Source: Actinobacteria bacterium ADurb.Bin346 (lineage in GTDB: Bacteria > Actinomycetota > Humimicrobiia > Humimicrobiales > Humimicrobiaceae). From it: a stretch of 15,344 bases of DNA. Below, piece by piece: positions 13,623 through 15,344 of this stretch. The DNA is taken from contig MWAX01000147.1 in NCBI GenBank assembly GCA_002068775.1, forward strand, positions 1 to 15,344, given 5' to 3'. The position numbers were made by a program, and so were the translations under genes. Numbering within the stretch: position 1 is the first letter of the stretch; each line of letters begins with the position of its first letter. The notes beneath the pieces were generated by a model that was not told where the DNA came from, searched no databases, and worked only from the letters and a program-made list of their open reading frames with translations.

Positions 13623-15344
13623 ATGATATCAATAAACCATGTGAGCCTTGGCTTTAATAAGAAATTACTTTTTGATGATATCTCGTTTTTAATATCACCA
13701 CGCGACAGTATAGGCCTTGTCGGTAATAATGGCGCAGGTAAAACTACACTTTTAAAAATAATCCTGGGGCTGCAGTCACCTGATTCCGGAAATATTGAAA
13801 AACCTGCAGGGATAACCATCGGATATCTTCCCCAGCAGATGAAGTTTATCAACAATAAGTCTCTTTATAATGAAGTCAGGACAGCTTTTTCAGCCATAAT
13901 CAAGCTTAAGTCAAGGGCTGAACTATTACATTCAGAACTTGAGATAAGAAAAGACTGTCATTCCCGCAGCTATATGGAAATAATTAATGAGCTGGCTGAT
14001 ATAAATGCCAGGCTTGAAATCCTGGCTGAAGCGACTGTAAATGAGCAGATTGAGAAAACTCTTATTGGGCTTGGTTTTACTCCTTCTGATTTCACAAAGC
14101 AGACAAAACAGTTCAGCGGCGGCTGGAGAATGAGGATAGAAATTGCAAAAATATTGCTTCAAAAACCGGACCTTCTGCTGCTTGATGAGCCTACAAACCA
14201 CCTGGATATAGAATCCATACAGTGGATGGAGCAGTTCCTGTCTGCATACAATGGCGCGGTAGTACTGATATCACATGACAGAGCTTTTCTTGATAATGTC
14301 ACCAGCCGGACCATAGAAATATCACTGGGAAAAATATATGACTATAAAGTGCCTTATTCTAAATTTACAGCTCTGAGAGAGGCAAGAAGAGCGCAGCAGA
14401 TTGCAGCATATAAAAATCAGCAAAAACATATTGCAGATGTTGAACGGTTCATTGAAAGATTCAGATATAAAAATACTAAAGCAATACAAGTGCAGTCCAG
14501 AATAAAATATCTTGAAAAGCTTAAGCGTATAGAAATTGATGAAGTGGATAATTCTTCAATACGCATCCGTTTTCCTGCTGCTTTACGCTCAGGCAATATT
14601 GTAATTGAGGCAAATTGTATAACTAAAAACTTTGGAGAAAAAAATGTCCTGGAAAATGTAAGTTTTGCAGTCAGACGCGGAGAAAGAGTGGCTTTTGTAG
14701 GTAAAAATGGTGAAGGCAAAACAACATTGTCAAGGGTAATTGCAGGTGAGCTTGAATTTCAGGGCGAGCTTAAAATCGGCCATAATGTCCGGATAGGGTA
14801 TTTTGCACAGAATCAGGATGAAATACTGGATGATGACTTAACTGTCATTGAAATGATAGACAGAGCAGCAGTCTGGGAAAGCAGAGCAGCACTAAGGTCC
14901 ACCCTTGGAGCTTTTCTCTTCGGAGATGAAGATGTGGATAAAAAGATCAAAGTACTCTCCGGTGGTGAAAGATCCAGGCTTGCCCTTATAAAACTTCTTC
15001 TTGAGCCGGCAAATCTTCTAATACTTGATGAGCCCACCAACCATCTTGATATGCGCTCCAGGGACATCCTCAGGCAGGCTCTTGAAAACTATGCAGGAAC
15101 AATGATACTTGTTTCTCACGATAGGCATTTCCTGGAGGGTCTTGTTGAAACAGTGTATGAGTTTAAGGACCATAAAATTAAAAAATATTTGGGCGGGATA
15201 GGTTATTTTCTTGAAAAGAAAAAAATGGATTCCCTGCAGCAGCTTGAAACAGGCCAGCTAAAACACGCAAGTCTGGCAGCCAGCCGGGTAAATAACAGGA
15301 CCGTATCAGCACCTGACGAAAAAAAAGATTACTTTGGCAAAAAA
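13623..15344 (+). CDS. ABC-F family ATPase (ribosome-associated translation factor), 3' end outside window
   Basis: The frame is open from ATG at 13623 to the last base (574 residues, C-terminus missing). There are two ABC domains in one chain and no membrane segments, the ABC-F pattern. Domain 1: Walker A GNNGAGKTT (34-42), signature FSGGW (164-168), Walker B with DEPTNHLD (188-195). A charged alpha-helical linker rich in Lys/Arg/Gln (about 240-310) corresponds to the arm that contacts P-site tRNA. Domain 2: Walker A GKNGEGKTT (360-368), signature LSGGE (445-449), second DEPTNHLD (469-476). ABC-F proteins bind the ribosomal E site and ease stalling or confer antibiotic protection. The linker looks short, as in housekeeping YdiF/Uup-like members; resistance function is not indicated. 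No Shine-Dalgarno is evident at this start. Confidence 0.93.
   Translation, partial: MISINHVSLGFNKKLLFDDISFLISPRDSIGLVGNNGAGKTTLLKIILGLQSPDSGNIEKPAGITIGYLPQQMKFINNKSLYNEVRTAFSAIIKLKSRAELLHSELEIRKDCHSRSYMEIINELADINARLEILAEATVNEQIEKTLIGLGFTPSDFTKQTKQFSGGWRMRIEIAKILLQKPDLLLLDEPTNHLDIESIQWMEQFLSAYNGAVVLISHDRAFLDNVTSRTIEISLGKIYDYKVPYSKFTALREARRAQQIAAYKNQQKHIADVERFIERFRYKNTKAIQVQSRIKYLEKLKRIEIDEVDNSSIRIRFPAALRSGNIVIEANCITKNFGEKNVLENVSFAVRRGERVAFVGKNGEGKTTLSRVIAGELEFQGELKIGHNVRIGYFAQNQDEILDDDLTVIEMIDRAAVWESRAALRSTLGAFLFGDEDVDKKIKVLSGGERSRLALIKLLLEPANLLILDEPTNHLDMRSRDILRQALENYAGTMILVSHDRHFLEGLVETVYEFKDHKIKKYLGGIGYFLEKKKMDSLQQLETGQLKHASLAASRVNNRTVSAPDEKKDYFGKK

Noticed and set aside
13623..15344. Antibiotic-resistance ABC-F protein
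   Set aside because: The interdomain linker has no obvious long resistance-type extension and no resistance-gene context; a housekeeping ABC-F is more likely.

Overview
The window comes from a bacterial chromosome that is moderately AT-rich, with coding DNA visibly richer in GC than the very AT-rich spacers. The gene content suggests an anaerobic, probably uncultivated bacterium: a NifV-like (Re-citrate/homocitrate type) synthase pair with a LeuCD-type aconitase, and a MetF of the kind found in Wood-Ljungdahl organisms. I cannot assign a phylum. No mobile element, CRISPR array, rRNA or tRNA was recognised.

Minus-strand block (1-6836, read right to left): two adjacent NifV-like synthase paralogues (B then A), an aconitase-family large subunit, its small subunit, and an isocitrate-dehydrogenase-like enzyme. 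They are packed with 2-45 nt gaps, an abutting stop/start and a 4-nt ATGA overlap, so this is one operon. Next come pspA and a truncated GIDE/BAM-domain membrane protein. The enzymes fit acetyl-CoA + oxaloacetate -> citrate -> isocitrate -> 2-oxoglutarate, a route to glutamate. Homocitrate/lysine-type chemistry is the alternative.

The outstanding observation is that the two synthase paralogues are degenerate in complementary ways. A has lost two metal ligands of the TIM barrel (RDG to RNG; HxH to YxH) but keeps the lid His and Tyr. B keeps the complete metal site but has lost the lid His and Tyr. In this enzyme family the lid reaches over the active site of the neighbouring subunit, so the pair looks like an obligate heteromer with a composite active site: B barrel plus A lid.

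Middle (7281-9279, minus): RtcB RNA ligase and its activator archease, preceded by a 444-nt AT-rich gene-free stretch. A 328-nt divergent spacer separates them from the plus-strand genes.

Plus-strand block (9608-15344): a KtrB/TrkH K+ channel subunit, an intrinsic terminator, the KtrA/TrkA gating subunit, MetF-type methylenetetrahydrofolate reductase, a small RRM RNA-binding protein with a GTG start, and an ABC-F ATPase that runs off the right end. The spacers here carry short tandem, direct and inverted repeats that may be regulatory.
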